Positions 27,307-39,471 of a stretch of 64,000 nucleotides of DNA are shown piece after piece. Position 1 is the first letter of the stretch. Each line of letters begins with the position of its first letter. The stretch lies in contig NZ_JARYGZ010000001.1 in NCBI RefSeq assembly GCF_029906645.1, positions 434,001-498,000 on the forward strand, in the 5' to 3' direction. The notes under the pieces were generated by a model. The model made no database searches. It was not told the DNA's origin and worked only from the letters and a program-made list of their open reading frames with translations. Made by a program: the position numbers and the translations under genes. Source of the stretch: Sphingomonas oryzagri (GTDB taxonomy: Bacteria; Pseudomonadota; Alphaproteobacteria; Sphingomonadales; Sphingomonadaceae).

Positions 27307-28101
27307 TCAGAGCCGCTCGATCCGGGACAGACCGCGCGCGGCCAGAGCAGGGCGAAGCGTCTCCACATCGATGTCCGACGTGAACACCGCGAGGCCTTCC
27401 GGCGTAGCCTCGGGCCAGGGCTGGCCATCGGTGAGATGCGCCACGCGGCGCGCGATCCCCTCCGCGCCATCGACGAAGTGGACGGGGTGCGGGCTGGCCG
27501 CCGCCAGCTGATCGGCGACCAGCGGGAAATGAGTGCAGGCGAGTACCACCGTATCCACCTTGTCGCCGCCTGGCAGGCTGAACAGGCCGTCCATCACCCG
27601 CTTGTAATCGGCGGGGTCGCCCGGATGCCCACGCAGCGCCGCCTCGGCCAGTTCCACCAACCGCGCGGAACCGTGGCGGAGCACGATGCAATCGGACGCG
27701 AATTCGGCGGCCAGGCGATCGACATAAGGCTGGCGCACGGTCGCGTCGGTGCCGAGCACGCCGATCGCCCGCGTCTGGCTCGCGAGCGCGGCGGGCTTGA
27801 TCGCGGGGACGGTGCCGACGATCGGCAGGTCCAGCGCGGCGCGCACCGCCGCCAGCGCGATGGTGGAGGCGGTGTTGCAGGCGATCACGATCAGGCGCGG
27901 CCGATAGCGCTCGACCAGCCGCCCCAGCAACGCCGGCACGCGTGCGGCGATCTCGACCTCGGTCTTGGTGCCGTAGGGGAAACCACCCGAATCCGCGGCG
28001 TAGACGATCGGCGCCGTCGGCAGGCGGCGGCGGACCGCGTCCAGTACGGAAAGGCCGCCGACACCGGAATCGAAGACGAGCAGGGGGCGTGTCGCATCCA
28101 T
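27307..28101 (-). CDS. murI: Glutamate racemase
   Basis: The 264-residue protein makes D-glutamate for peptidoglycan. The two catalytic cysteines are Cys75 (VIACNTAST) and Cys189 ([11 protein letters not shown]), and the N-terminal [11 protein letters not shown] and [11 protein letters not shown] motifs are typical. ATG 28101 starts the conserved domain; the frame upstream to 28167 lacks homology. It lies downstream of nothing obvious on its strand and is divergent from plsY. Confidence 0.95.
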   Translation of the reverse strand: MDATRPLLVFDSGVGGLSVLDAVRRRLPTAPIVYAADSGGFPYGTKTEVEIAARVPALLGRLVERYRPRLIVIACNTASTIALAAVRAALDLPIVGTVPAIKPAALASQTRAIGVLGTDATVRQPYVDRLAAEFASDCIVLRHGSARLVELAEAALRGHPGDPADYKRVMDGLFSLPGGDKVDTVVLACTHFPLVADQLAAASPHPVHFVDGAEGIARRVAHLTDGQPWPEATPEGLAVFTSDIDVETLRPALAARGLSRIERL

Positions 28102-28207
28102 GGCGGGCGATGTAGGCGGGGCGGGGATGGCGCGCCACCTAAATCCAGATTGTTGCGCTGGCGGCACCAGCCCCTATGCTTGGGCACCCTAGGAAGAGGT
28201 CGCGTCC

Positions 28208-28825
28208 TTGATTGCTACGAACTGGCTGGTGCTGGGCGCTGCCGCCCTGATCGGCTACCTGCTGGGATCGATCCCGTTCGGCCTGCTGGTCACCCGCGCT
28301 GGCGGCGCTGAGGATCCGCGCACCATCGGCTCCGGCAATATCGGCGCCACCAACGTGCTGCGCACCGGGCGCAAGGAATTGGCGATCATCACCCTGCTGC
28401 TGGACGCCGCCAAGGGCGCGGTGGCGGTGGTGCTGGTCGGTCATGTCTGGCCCGATCCGATGCCGCCCTCGCTGCCGGCGATCGTGGCGGGGGCCTTCGC
28501 CTTTCTCGGCCATGTCTATCCGGTCTGGCTGCGCTTCCAGGGCGGCAAGGGCGTGGCGACCTTCCTCGGCATCGCGCTGGCTCTGTCGTGGCCGTGCGGC
28601 CTTGCCTTCGCGCTGGTGTGGCTCGCGGCCTTCGCGATCACCCGGCACAGCTCGGTCGGCGGCATGACCGCCGCGATCGCCACCCCGGTTGCGGCCGCGA
28701 TCATCAACCGGTCCGACCTGACGCTGACCTTCCTGCTGCTGGCGCTGATCGTGCTGTGGAAGCACCGCGCCAACGTCGAGCGGCTGCTCGACGGCACCGA
28801 GCCACGCTTCGGCAGCAAGGGCTAG
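28208..28825 (+). CDS. plsY: Glycerol-3-phosphate acyltransferase PlsY
   Basis: The 205-residue inner-membrane protein transfers acyl groups from acyl-phosphate to glycerol-3-phosphate, the first step of phospholipid synthesis. The PlsY signatures are GYLLGSIPFGLLVTR, IGSGNIGATNVLRTG and FQGGKGVATFLG. Translation appears to begin at TTG 28208, preceded by GGAAGAGG. It is followed closely by dprA, a pairing common in this group. Confidence 0.95.
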   Translation: MIATNWLVLGAAALIGYLLGSIPFGLLVTRAGGAEDPRTIGSGNIGATNVLRTGRKELAIITLLLDAAKGAVAVVLVGHVWPDPMPPSLPAIVAGAFAFLGHVYPVWLRFQGGKGVATFLGIALALSWPCGLAFALVWLAAFAITRHSSVGGMTAAIATPVAAAIINRSDLTLTFLLLALIVLWKHRANVERLLDGTEPRFGSKG

Positions 28826-28830
28826 AGCCG

Positions 28831-29967
28831 GTGCACGGGGGGATCGACGAGGCGGATGGTGGTGGATCCTCTCCGCGCGTCGATCGTGAGGATCGCATAG
28901 CCCGCCTTCGCCTGATGCGCACGCCGACTGTCGGCCCGGTCACCTACGCGCAGTTGCTGGCCCGGTTCGGCACCCCGGCGGCCGCGCTGGAGGCGGTCCC
29001 TGATCTTGCCCGGCGAGGCGGGGGCAAGCCGCCGACCGTTCCGCCGCGCGGCTCGATCGAGCGCGAGGTGGAGGCGGTCGAGAAGGTCGGCGCGCGCTAC
29101 CTTTTCCTCGGCTTGCCGGGTTATCCGGCGATGCTGGCGACCATTCCTACCGCCCCGCCCGCGCTGATCGTGCGGGGCAGGCGGGCGCTGCTCGATCGGC
29201 CGGTGGTCGGCATGGTCGGCGCGCGCAACGCGTCGGCCTCGGCGGGGCGGTTCGCGCGCGGCATGGCGGCGGAACTGGGCGAGCGCGGCGTCACGATCGC
29301 CTCGGGCCTCGCACGCGGCATCGACACGGCAGCGCATCAGGGCTCGATGGAGGCCGGCACCGTCGCGGTGATCGCCGGCGGCATCGACGTCGCCTACCCG
29401 CCCGAAAATGCGGAGCTGCAGGAACGGATCGCCAACGAAGGCCTCCTGATCGCCGAACAGCCGCCCGGCATCGAGCCGCGTGCGCGCCACTTCCCCTATC
29501 GCAACCGGATCATTGCCGGGCTGTCGCAGGCGGTGCTGGTGGTGGAGGCCGCGCCGAAGTCCGGCTCGCTGATCACCGCGCGCTATGGCGGTGAATATGG
29601 ACGCGAGGTGCTGGCGGTGCCCGGCTCGCCGCTCGATCCACGCGCGCAGGGCTGCAACCTGCTGATCCGCGAGGGCGCGACCCTCGTGCAGACCGTGGAC
29701 GACGTGATGGAGGCGCTTCGCCCGATCGACCCGCGCATGCTGGGCGAGCCGGGTGGCGGAGGCTATGGCGTCCCGCGTCCGGCCGCCGATGCCGGCGATG
29801 CCGATCGCCGCGCGGTCACCGAACTGCTCGGACCCGTGCCGACGCCGATCGACGAGATCATCCGCCAGTCCGCCCTGCCGCCCGCCATCGTCCAGACCGT
29901 GCTGCTGGAGCTGGAGCTCGCGGGGAGGCTGGAACGCCATGCCGGTGGTCAGGTAAGCCTCGCCTGA
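28831..29967 (+). CDS. dprA: DNA-processing protein DprA
   Basis: The 378-residue protein loads RecA on incoming single-stranded DNA during transformation. It has the Rossmann-like DprA core: VVGMVGARNASASAGRFARGMAAELGERGVTIASGLARGID, AVIAGGIDVAYPPEN and APKSGSLITARYGGEYGREVLAVPGSP, and a C-terminal winged-helix-like part (TPIDEIIRQSALPPAIVQTVLLELELAGRL). I place the start at GTG 28831, right after the plsY stop; the alternative frame start further upstream overlaps plsY. Confidence 0.93.
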   Translation: MHGGIDEADGGGSSPRVDREDRIARLRLMRTPTVGPVTYAQLLARFGTPAAALEAVPDLARRGGGKPPTVPPRGSIEREVEAVEKVGARYLFLGLPGYPAMLATIPTAPPALIVRGRRALLDRPVVGMVGARNASASAGRFARGMAAELGERGVTIASGLARGIDTAAHQGSMEAGTVAVIAGGIDVAYPPENAELQERIANEGLLIAEQPPGIEPRARHFPYRNRIIAGLSQAVLVVEAAPKSGSLITARYGGEYGREVLAVPGSPLDPRAQGCNLLIREGATLVQTVDDVMEALRPIDPRMLGEPGGGGYGVPRPAADAGDADRRAVTELLGPVPTPIDEIIRQSALPPAIVQTVLLELELAGRLERHAGGQVSLA

Positions 29968-29989
29968 CCCGAGTCGAGAGGCTTCATCC

Positions 29990-30484
29990 ATGGGCCCGTG
30001 GGGCGCACTCATCTTCGCGATCTTCGCGACCGCTTTCTTCATGGCCGGCCTCGGCCCCACCGTAGGGCCGTCCAGTCCGATCCTGCTGCTCGGCTTCGTG
30101 CTGGCGGCCCCGGTGGTGATCCGCGCGATCCAGCGCGTGGTGCGGCCGGATCCACCCGGCGGTATCCAGACCGGCCGCGTGATCATGTGGACGACGATGG
30201 CCGAGGCGGCAGCGATCCTGCTGGTGGTCAACGTCTTCCGCAACACCGGCCTGGATGACGTGATCCTGCCCGGCATCGCGCTGGTCGTGGCGATCCACTT
30301 CCTGCCGCTCGGCTGGGCATCCGGCCTCAGGCGATTCTACGCGCTGGCGGCGGCGATGGTCGCGGCCTCGTTCATCGGCTTCGCGATCCGCGGTACCGAG
30401 GGGACGCTGGTGACCGGTCTCGCGTCCGCCCTGACCTTGTGGTTGGGCGGCATCTTCGCCCTCAAGAGGCCGACCTACGGATGA
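29990..30484 (+). CDS. Integral membrane protein, unknown
   Basis: The 164-residue protein has about five hydrophobic segments (ALIFAIFATAFFMAGLG, ILLLGFVLAAPVVIRAI, TTMAEAAAILLVVNVF, FYALAAAMVAASFIGFAI and a last TLWLGGIFALKRP) and resembles uncharacterised sphingomonad membrane proteins. Its stop overlaps the start of the next DUF486-like gene (ATGA), so both are probably co-expressed. No enzyme motif seen. Confidence 0.7.
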   Translation: MGPWGALIFAIFATAFFMAGLGPTVGPSSPILLLGFVLAAPVVIRAIQRVVRPDPPGGIQTGRVIMWTTMAEAAAILLVVNVFRNTGLDDVILPGIALVVAIHFLPLGWASGLRRFYALAAAMVAASFIGFAIRGTEGTLVTGLASALTLWLGGIFALKRPTYG

Positions 30485-30837
30485 TCCCGCCCAAGCTGCT
30501 GCCGATCCTGCTGCTGACCGGCTCCAACCTCTTCATGACCACCGCCTGGTATGGGCACCTGAAGTTCAAGGATCAGCCGCTGTGGCTGGTGATCCCGATC
30601 AGCTGGGCGATCGCCTTCTTCGAATATTGTCTGGCGGTGCCGGCCAACCGTTACGGATCGAACGTCTATTCGGCCGCTCAGCTGAAAGGGATGCAGGAGG
30701 TGATCACGCTCACCGTCTTCTGCGGCTTCTCGGTGTGGGTGCTGGGGCAGAAGATCACGGTGAACCAGCTGATCGGTTTCGCGCTGATCGCGGCCGGCGC
30801 CTTCTTTCTCTTCCGCGATGGGGCGTCACACGCTTGA
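30481..30837 (+). CDS. DUF486/DMT-like small membrane protein
   Basis: The 118-residue protein has four predicted membrane segments and matches the DUF486 pattern: NLFMTTAWYGHLKFKDQPLW, ISWAIAFFEYCLAVPANRYGS, QLKGMQEVITLTVFCGFSVW and LIGFALIAAGAFFLF. These are related to small drug/metabolite transporters, but the substrate is unknown. ATG 30481 overlaps the preceding stop; 59 bp separate it from topA. Confidence 0.8.
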   Translation: MIPPKLLPILLLTGSNLFMTTAWYGHLKFKDQPLWLVIPISWAIAFFEYCLAVPANRYGSNVYSAAQLKGMQEVITLTVFCGFSVWVLGQKITVNQLIGFALIAAGAFFLFRDGASHA

Positions 30838-30896
30838 CGGATGGGTAAAGCCGTACCCACTCTCGTACGCGTACACGTAAGGATCATTCCGACATC

Positions 30897-33431
<2,535 letters not shown>

Positions 33432-33432
33432 T

Positions 33433-33537
33433 CTCCCCTCCCTGAAAGGGAGGGGGCGGGGGTGGGTTCGCCTGGGGCGGGCGTGACCTCGATCCGGAGA
33501 AGAACCCACCCCAAACCCCTCCCTTTCAGGGAGTGGC
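33433..33537. repeat. Inverted repeat after topA, family D
   Basis: CTCCCCTCCCTGAAAGGGAG at the left is mirrored by CTCCCTTTCAGGGAG at the right, with inner arms GGGTGGGTTC and GAACCCACCCC. The whole could form a long hairpin just after topA. It may act as a terminator between topA and the convergent membrane gene. Confidence 0.75.
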
Positions 33538-33565
33538 TTAAAAGGAGGGAGGGGCTAGGAAGCGC

Positions 33566-33757
33566 TCACCGCCCCCGCACGTAATCCGCGATCTTGCGAT
33601 CCGTGTCCCATTGGCTGAGCGCATAGACAGCCCAGATCGCGGCGGGCAGCCAGCCGATCAGGGTGATCTGCAGGATCAGGCAGACGATGCCTGCGAGCGG
33701 TCGCCCGATCGTGAAGAACAGCAGCCAAGGCAGCAGGATGGCGATGATCAGTCGCAT
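33566..33757 (-). CDS. YqaE/Pmp3-family membrane protein
   Basis: The 63-residue protein has two membrane helices separated by the family loop: MRLIIAILLPWLLFFTIGRPLAGIVC and ITLIGWLPAAIWAVYALSQ. Pmp3/YqaE proteins are small stress-related membrane peptides of unclear mechanism. ATG 33757 is preceded by GGAGGGC; the upstream open frame is not homologous. It sits between topA and the TolC-like gene. Confidence 0.88.
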   Translation of the reverse strand: MRLIIAILLPWLLFFTIGRPLAGIVCLILQITLIGWLPAAIWAVYALSQWDTDRKIADYVRGR

Positions 33758-33816
33758 GGAAAGCCCTCCGGTTCGCCGGCAGGCTAACGGACCTGCCGGC
33801 AAAGTCGAGCCTGCCA

Positions 33817-35088
33817 CTATTCGAACGCAGCCCGGTCGAGGGCGCCGACCGCGCGGAGCAGGGCCGCCTGCTGGATCAGCAGGTCGCTGCGGCTGCGCGC
33901 TTCCGCCAGCTGGGCGGCGCGCAGGCTTTCGTCGGCGACGAGGATATCGAGCGTCGACCGCAGATCGAAGCCGTATTCGGCGCGCACGCCCTTGAGCGCG
34001 AGGTCGGCGGCGACCGTCCGGTCGTGATTGGCGGAGAGCTGGGCGCGGGCGCCCTGCATCCCGGCCCAGGCGGATTCGGTGGCACGCACCGCCTCGCGCG
34101 CGGCGGCATCCCTGTCGAACTGCGCGGCGCGATAGTCGGCACGCGCCTGCCTCACCTGTGACGCCACCAGGCCGCCGGTGAGGATCGGGACATGCAGCAC
34201 CACGCCCGCCGAGGCGGCGCGCGGAAAATAGTGGTCGTCGCCGGTGATCCGGCCGTCATAGCCGTAGGTGCCGCCGAGCGAGACGGTCGGCGCGCCATTG
34301 GCCCGCGCGGCATCGATCCGCGCCGAGGACGCGTCGGCGACGCGCTGGCTCTGGCGGTAGAGCGGATTGCTGTCGAGCGTGCGGTCGCGCGCCTGATCGA
34401 GGCCGACGGGGAGTGTCGCCAGCGTCGCGGGCGGCGGTGCGAGTGAGCCGGGATCGCTGCCCACCGTCGCACGATAGCCGGCGGCGGTGACGGCGAGCGT
34501 CGCCTCCGCATCGGCCAGCGTCGCGACTGCCGACGCGCGCTGAGCCTCCAGCTGGGCCACGTCGGTGCGGGTCGCCTTGCCGAGCTTGTAGCGGGCATTG
34601 GCCTCGGCCACCTGGTGGTCGAGCAGCTCGATGTCGGCACGCGCGATGTCGGCCGCCTGCTGGTCGTAGAGTAACTCCGCATAGGCGCCGACGACGTCGC
34701 TCAGCACTGCCGCCTGCGTGTCGCGCAGCCCCTCCGCGCCCGCCGCGACGTCGCCCTGCGCGGCGCGCACCGCCGAGGAGACGCGGCCGCCGGTCCAGAT
34801 CGGTAGGTCGGCGGAGACGGTCGCAGCGCCGCCCTTGCCGTAATCGAACTTGTCGTAGCCACCGGCTGCGTCGGCCGATGCGGTGAGACGGCCACCGGCC
34901 CGCGCCTGCTCGGGCGTTTCGGCGAGCGACTCCTGCCGGGCGCGGGCGGCGGCCAGCACCGGGTTGGAGGCGTAAGCTTGGTCCACCGCCTGGGCCAGCG
35001 TCTCGCCGCTGGCAGGCGTCGCCAGCAGTGCCAGCAGAGCGAGCGCGCGCTTGTTCACGGCACCCTTACTCATGGCCCCCTTACTCAT
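33817..35088 (-). CDS. TolC-family outer-membrane efflux protein
   Basis: The 423-residue protein has a short signal (ALALLALLATPASGE) followed by two duplicated coiled-coil/beta-strand halves typical of TolC/OprM-like channels (ETLAQAVDQAYASNPVLAAARARQESLAETPEQARAGGRLTAS; GVRAEYGFDLRSTLDILVADESLRAAQLAEARSRSDLLIQQAALLRAVG). It provides the exit duct for the efflux pump. The ATG at 35088 overlaps the permease stop by 8 bp, so it is the last gene of the UrcA-adaptor-ATPase-permease-TolC operon. Confidence 0.9.
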   Translation of the reverse strand: MSKGAMSKGAVNKRALALLALLATPASGETLAQAVDQAYASNPVLAAARARQESLAETPEQARAGGRLTASADAAGGYDKFDYGKGGAATVSADLPIWTGGRVSSAVRAAQGDVAAGAEGLRDTQAAVLSDVVGAYAELLYDQQAADIARADIELLDHQVAEANARYKLGKATRTDVAQLEAQRASAVATLADAEATLAVTAAGYRATVGSDPGSLAPPPATLATLPVGLDQARDRTLDSNPLYRQSQRVADASSARIDAARANGAPTVSLGGTYGYDGRITGDDHYFPRAASAGVVLHVPILTGGLVASQVRQARADYRAAQFDRDAAAREAVRATESAWAGMQGARAQLSANHDRTVAADLALKGVRAEYGFDLRSTLDILVADESLRAAQLAEARSRSDLLIQQAALLRAVGALDRAAFE

Positions 35089-37501
35089 GACGGAGCGCCC
35101 AGGCCGGGGCTGCGCGGGCGGCGCGCAGCGACTGCGCGATCACCGTCGCCACCGCGATCAGCAGCGAGATCACCGTCGCCGCGACGAAATAGAGCGGCGA
35201 CAGCGCGATCCGGTCCTCAAAGCCCGCCAGCCACGTCCGCATCGCCAGGAACGCCAGAGGCCAGGCGAACAGGTTGGCGATCAGCACGGGGCGCAGGAAC
35301 TGGCCGACCAGCAGCCTGACGATGTCGGTCGATGAGGCGCCCAGCGTCTTGCGGATGCCGACTTCCTTCACGCGCCGCGCGGTGTTGAAGGAGGCGAGGC
35401 CCCACAGTCCCACGCAGCCGATCAGCACCGCCAGGCCCGCGCCGATGCCGAACAGACGGGCGGCGCGATCGTCCGGCTTGTAATAGCGGGTGAGATTCTG
35501 AGCGGCAGTCTTGGCCTCGAACGGCACCTCCGGAGCGATCCCGCGCCAGGCGTTGCGGAATGCGGACAGCGCGATCTGCGGATCACCCTGAAAACGGACG
35601 CTGGCGACCGTGTATTCCATCGGCTGCGAGGTGTAGTGATAGAGCGCGCCGGCAAGTTCCTTGCGCGGCGAATGGAAGCGGATGTTGTCGATCACGCCGA
35701 CGATCACGCGCGGCTGCGCGGGGCCGTCCGGCTCGGTTTCCAGCACCGTCTGGCCGATCGCCTCATCGGGGTTGCGGAAGCCGAACTTCGACAGGGCCGC
35801 GCGGTTGATCACCACGTTGGCGGTGCCGGTGCCGGTCAGCCCGGAATCGTCCTGCCGGTGCGCGGTATCGAGGAAGCGGCCGGCAGCCAGTCGCGCGTCG
35901 TTTGTGGCGAACCAGTCCTTGCCGATGCTGTAGGTGCTGATCGAAGGCGCGCTGTCCTCGCTCTGGCCGGGGCGGTAGATTCCGGTCGCGTTGGTATAGC
36001 TCTCGTCGCCCGGCGCGCTGTCGGCGGTGGTGACCGCGACCGTCATCGGCAGGCTGCGGAAGGCGGCGAGCAGCGAGGCGCGCTGACCATCGTTGAGGCT
36101 CTGCGATCCGAAGGACGAGATCACCATCAGACCATCCCGCCTGAAGCCCAGATCGGCGCTGCGAAGATGGCTGGTCTGCGCGAAGAGCACGCCGGTGCCG
36201 ATCAGGAAGGCGATGGCGAGCGCGAACTGGATCACGACCAGCCCTTCGCGCAGCCGTGTGCCCGTCCGCCCGCCGCCGGGGCTGCGCGCGGACGCCAGTA
36301 CGGCGGCTGCCGGGAAGCGCGAGAGCAGCAGCGCAGGATAGAGACCTGCCGCCACGCCGACCACGATCGCCAGCAGGGCGAGCAGCGGCACGACGAAGAC
36401 ATAATCGATGGTCAGGGTGACGTCGCCGGCGGCATTGACCACCGGCAGCGCCATTTCGGCGAGCGCCAGCCCGATCAGCGCCGCGGCGAGCGCGGTGGCG
36501 ATCGCCTCGCTCAGGAAATGGCGGACGAGCGCGCCGCGGCTGGCGCCCAGCACCTTGCGCATCGCCACCCCGCGTGCCCTGAGACCTGCGCGCGCCGTCG
36601 CCAGGTTCACATAGTTGATGATCGCGATCAGCAGGGTCAGCACGCCGACCAGCCCCAGCGTCGTCACCGCGAGCTTGCCGCCGGGGCGCGACAGATGGAC
36701 ATCACGGATCGGCACCAGAGGAAAAGCGAGCTGATCGCTCGGGCGGCCGTTGGTGAAGTCGTGCTGTGCGCGCCGATCGATGAAGGCGGGAAGGCGGGCG
36801 GAATAGGCCCGCATCGCCGCCTCGTTCGGAAACCGGAGATAGGTGGAGAGCGTCGCGCTGCCCCAATGATACCAGTTCGATCCGGGGATCTGGGTCGGCA
36901 CCAGGCGCATCACGATGTCCCAGTCGAGCTCGGTATCGCGCGGTGCGTCGGCAAGGATCGCGGCGACCCGATAGTCGCGCGAGACGCCGAACAGGGCGAT
37001 CGTCATGCGCTGGCCGATGGCGTGGCCGCCGGGGAAGTATTTCTTCGCGATCTTCTGGCTGATCAGCACGTTGTTGGGCGCGGCCAGGGCGGCGCGGGCG
37101 TCGCCTTCGATCACCGGCACGTCGATCACGTCGAAGAAGCTCGGATCGACCAATTCGGCGCCTTCGGTGGTGGCGTTGCCGTTGCGCAGCACGGTGGCCT
37201 GCGCGCCCTTCATGCGGGTGCCGACCGTTTCCGGAAAATCCTGGCGCAGCTGTTCGAGCAGGCCACCCATCGATCCGTCATAGTCGGCCGCCTTTACGCC
37301 ATGCAGCGTCCAGCGGTTCTTGAGCAGGTAGGCCTGCTCGTGATGCGGCAGGAAGGTTTCGTAGCCCGTCTCGAAACGGACGTAGAGGGTCAGCACGAGG
37401 AACACTGCGATGCCCACCGCCAGCCCGCCGATGTTGAGCGCGGCGTAGAGCTTGTGGCGGACGAGCGAGCGGTAGAAGCTGATCAGCGCGAAGCGGTTCA
37501 T
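35081..37501 (-). CDS. MacB-like ABC transporter permease (FtsX type)
   Basis: The 806-residue permease has one N-terminal membrane segment (IGGLAVGIAVFLVLTLYV), a large periplasmic MacB-type domain, three further segments after residue ~280, a second periplasmic domain, and a C-terminal FtsX block (GIGAGLAVLIGCVGLWGLASFNTARRVKEVGIRKTLGAS). The near-duplicated RARGVAMRKVLGASRGALVRHFL motif is the coupling helix. It lacks its own ATPase, which is encoded by the next upstream gene. Probably exports peptides, antibiotics or envelope lipids; substrate unknown. Confidence 0.9.
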   Translation of the reverse strand: MNRFALISFYRSLVRHKLYAALNIGGLAVGIAVFLVLTLYVRFETGYETFLPHHEQAYLLKNRWTLHGVKAADYDGSMGGLLEQLRQDFPETVGTRMKGAQATVLRNGNATTEGAELVDPSFFDVIDVPVIEGDARAALAAPNNVLISQKIAKKYFPGGHAIGQRMTIALFGVSRDYRVAAILADAPRDTELDWDIVMRLVPTQIPGSNWYHWGSATLSTYLRFPNEAAMRAYSARLPAFIDRRAQHDFTNGRPSDQLAFPLVPIRDVHLSRPGGKLAVTTLGLVGVLTLLIAIINYVNLATARAGLRARGVAMRKVLGASRGALVRHFLSEAIATALAAALIGLALAEMALPVVNAAGDVTLTIDYVFVVPLLALLAIVVGVAAGLYPALLLSRFPAAAVLASARSPGGGRTGTRLREGLVVIQFALAIAFLIGTGVLFAQTSHLRSADLGFRRDGLMVISSFGSQSLNDGQRASLLAAFRSLPMTVAVTTADSAPGDESYTNATGIYRPGQSEDSAPSISTYSIGKDWFATNDARLAAGRFLDTAHRQDDSGLTGTGTANVVINRAALSKFGFRNPDEAIGQTVLETEPDGPAQPRVIVGVIDNIRFHSPRKELAGALYHYTSQPMEYTVASVRFQGDPQIALSAFRNAWRGIAPEVPFEAKTAAQNLTRYYKPDDRAARLFGIGAGLAVLIGCVGLWGLASFNTARRVKEVGIRKTLGASSTDIVRLLVGQFLRPVLIANLFAWPLAFLAMRTWLAGFEDRIALSPLYFVAATVISLLIAVATVIAQSLRAARAAPAWALRHE

Positions 37502-37516
37502 GGGGATGCCTCCGGC

Positions 37517-38200
37517 TCAGATCGCGCGGGCGACGGAGGAGACGACGCGCCCGTCCAGCATGTCGATGCGGCGCTTCGCCATGTCGGCGTGGGATGGCGA
37601 GTGGGTGACCATGATGATCGTCGCGCCTTCGCCGTTCAGGCTGGTGAGGATGTCCATCACCTGCTGGCCGTTCTCGGTATCGAGGTTGCCGGTCGGCTCG
37701 TCGGCGAGGATCAGGCTGGGATCGCCGACGATGGCGCGCGCGATCGCGGCGCGCTGCTGCTGGCCGCCCGAAAGCTGGTGCGGGTAATGGCGCGCGCGGT
37801 GCGAGATGCCGACGCGGTCCATCGCCTGTTCGATCCGCTGTTTCTTGTCGCCCTGCGAACCCTTCCGGTAGGCAAGGCCGAGCGCGACATTCTCCTGGAT
37901 GGTCAGCTCGTCGATCAGGTTGAAGCTCTGGAAGACGAAGCCCAGCGTCTGCCCGCGCATCTGCGCCAGCGCTGCCTCGTTCATCACCGCGAGGTCGCCA
38001 TGATCGCCGAACAGGTAACGGCCGGAACTCGGCCGATCGACCGTGCCGAGGATGTTGAGCAGGGTGGACTTGCCGCAGCCGGAAGGCCCCATGACGGCGA
38101 GGAATTCGCCTTCGGCCACCTCCAGGTTGATGTCGGCGAGCGCGGTGGTCTCAACCTCGTCGGAGGCGTAGCGGCGCTGGATGGATTCGAGGCGGATCAT
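37517..38200 (-). CDS. ABC transporter ATP-binding protein (LolD/MacB type)
   Basis: The 227-residue ATPase has Walker [10 protein letters not shown] at residues 38-46, signature [15 protein letters not shown], Walker [13 protein letters not shown] and the H-loop HSP. The [14 protein letters not shown] sequence and the length are typical of the LolD/MacB subfamily. It energises the permease encoded immediately downstream. ATG 38200 is the homologous start; the frame further upstream lies antisense to nothing but overlaps the adaptor gene. Confidence 0.95.
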   Translation of the reverse strand: MIRLESIQRRYASDEVETTALADINLEVAEGEFLAVMGPSGCGKSTLLNILGTVDRPSSGRYLFGDHGDLAVMNEAALAQMRGQTLGFVFQSFNLIDELTIQENVALGLAYRKGSQGDKKQRIEQAMDRVGISHRARHYPHQLSGGQQQRAAIARAIVGDPSLILADEPTGNLDTENGQQVMDILTSLNGEGATIIMVTHSPSHADMAKRRIDMLDGRVVSSVARAI

Positions 38201-38211
38201 GAAGCTCTCCG

Positions 38212-39471
38212 TCAGCGGATGTTGAGGGTGCCGCTCTTGTCGTAGGCGGCGGTGTTGGAGGTGACGATGCGGTCGCCGGGGGCGAGGCCGGACAGGATCT
38301 CGACCTGTTCGGGATTGCGGGCGCCGGTGCGGATCGCGCGGCGGCGGGCGTGGCGGCCGTCGGCGTCGATCACATAGGCCGAATTGCCGCCGCCGCTGTC
38401 GACCCAGCCGCCGACCGGGGCGGTCAGCGCCTCGCGGGCGGAGCCGAGCGTCACGCGGATGTCGGTGGTCTGGCCGCGGTTGAGGCCCTTCGGCGGTGGC
38501 CCGACGAAGCCGAGCTCGATACGGAAGCGGCCGTTGGTGACGGCGGGCAGCACCTTGGTGACGGTGAGCGTCAGGCCGTTGTCGCCGCTGGCGCGCTGGC
38601 CGACCGCGACACGGCCGAGATAATATTCGTCGACGTCGGCGACGAGCTTCCACGAACCCTCGCTGTCGACCTGGCCGACCGGATCGCCGGCTTTCAGCAT
38701 CTGGCCCGGCTGAATGGTGAAGTTGGTGAGGCGGCCGGTGACGGGCGCGCGTACGATCAGCGCATCGAGCCCGGCCTGCACGGCAGCGAGATTGCTGGTG
38801 AGGCGCGCGCGCGTCTCGGCGAGGCGCGAAGCCTGAAGGTTCGCGGTCTTGTCCTCGCGTGACTGGCCGGAACGGAGCTGGGCGAGGCGTTTCTGCTGAT
38901 AGTCCGCCTCCTCGCGATAGCTCTTCACGCCCTCGTCGGACACGAAGCCCTGATCATGAAGCTGCTGGCGGATCGAAAGGTCGCGGTTGGCCTTGATGAG
39001 ATCGTAGCTGGCCGACGAGGTCTGGCTGGCGCGATCGAGGCGGCTCTTCTCCAGAGCCAGATCGTCGCCCGAAAGCGTGCCGAGCTGGCTGGCGATCTCC
39101 GCCTCGCGGGTCAGCACGTCGAGCTTGAGTGCCGGATTGATCAGGGTCGCGATCGGCTGGCCCTCGGTCACGGCGGTGCCGTCCTGCACCAGCAGCTTCT
39201 CGACCTGCCCGCCCGAGACGGCACCGACGAAGGTGGTGATGTTCGGCGCGACGGTGGCGCGGACGGGGAGGTAGTCCTCGAACCGGTTGCGCGCGACATT
39301 GCCGGTCTCGATGTCGGCGGCGGAGACGTCGGTCGATCCGCTCGACGGGATCAGCCGCCAGCCGAGCACGAGCAGCGCCAGCAGACCGACCGCCGCGGCA
39401 ACCCAGCGCCAGCGACGGTCGGTACGTGGCCGCTCGATGCGGCGGTCCATGGCCGCGCCGGGCGTGCTCAT
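38212..39471 (-). CDS. HlyD-family periplasmic adaptor (membrane fusion protein)
   Basis: The 419-residue protein has one N-terminal membrane anchor (WVAAAVGLLALLVLGWRLI), a lipoyl-like barrel, a long coiled-coil hairpin (TREAEIASQLGTLSGDDLALEKSRLDRAS... AQLRSGQSREDKTANLQ) and a C-terminal beta-domain (VIVRAPVTGRLTNFTIQPGQML; GLNRGQTTDIRVTLG). Such adaptors bridge the inner-membrane ABC unit to TolC. The start at 39471 overlaps the UrcA stop (TGATG). Confidence 0.92.
   Translation of the reverse strand: MSTPGAAMDRRIERPRTDRRWRWVAAAVGLLALLVLGWRLIPSSGSTDVSAADIETGNVARNRFEDYLPVRATVAPNITTFVGAVSGGQVEKLLVQDGTAVTEGQPIATLINPALKLDVLTREAEIASQLGTLSGDDLALEKSRLDRASQTSSASYDLIKANRDLSIRQQLHDQGFVSDEGVKSYREEADYQQKRLAQLRSGQSREDKTANLQASRLAETRARLTSNLAAVQAGLDALIVRAPVTGRLTNFTIQPGQMLKAGDPVGQVDSEGSWKLVADVDEYYLGRVAVGQRASGDNGLTLTVTKVLPAVTNGRFRIELGFVGPPPKGLNRGQTTDIRVTLGSAREALTAPVGGWVDSGGGNSAYVIDADGRHARRRAIRTGARNPEQVEILSGLAPGDRIVTSNTAAYDKSGTLNIR

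Noticed and set aside
35636-38245. 869-codon open frame antisense to the ABC permease and ATPase genes
   Set aside because: It spans two well-supported genes on the other strand and has no recognisable motif; a GC-bias shadow.
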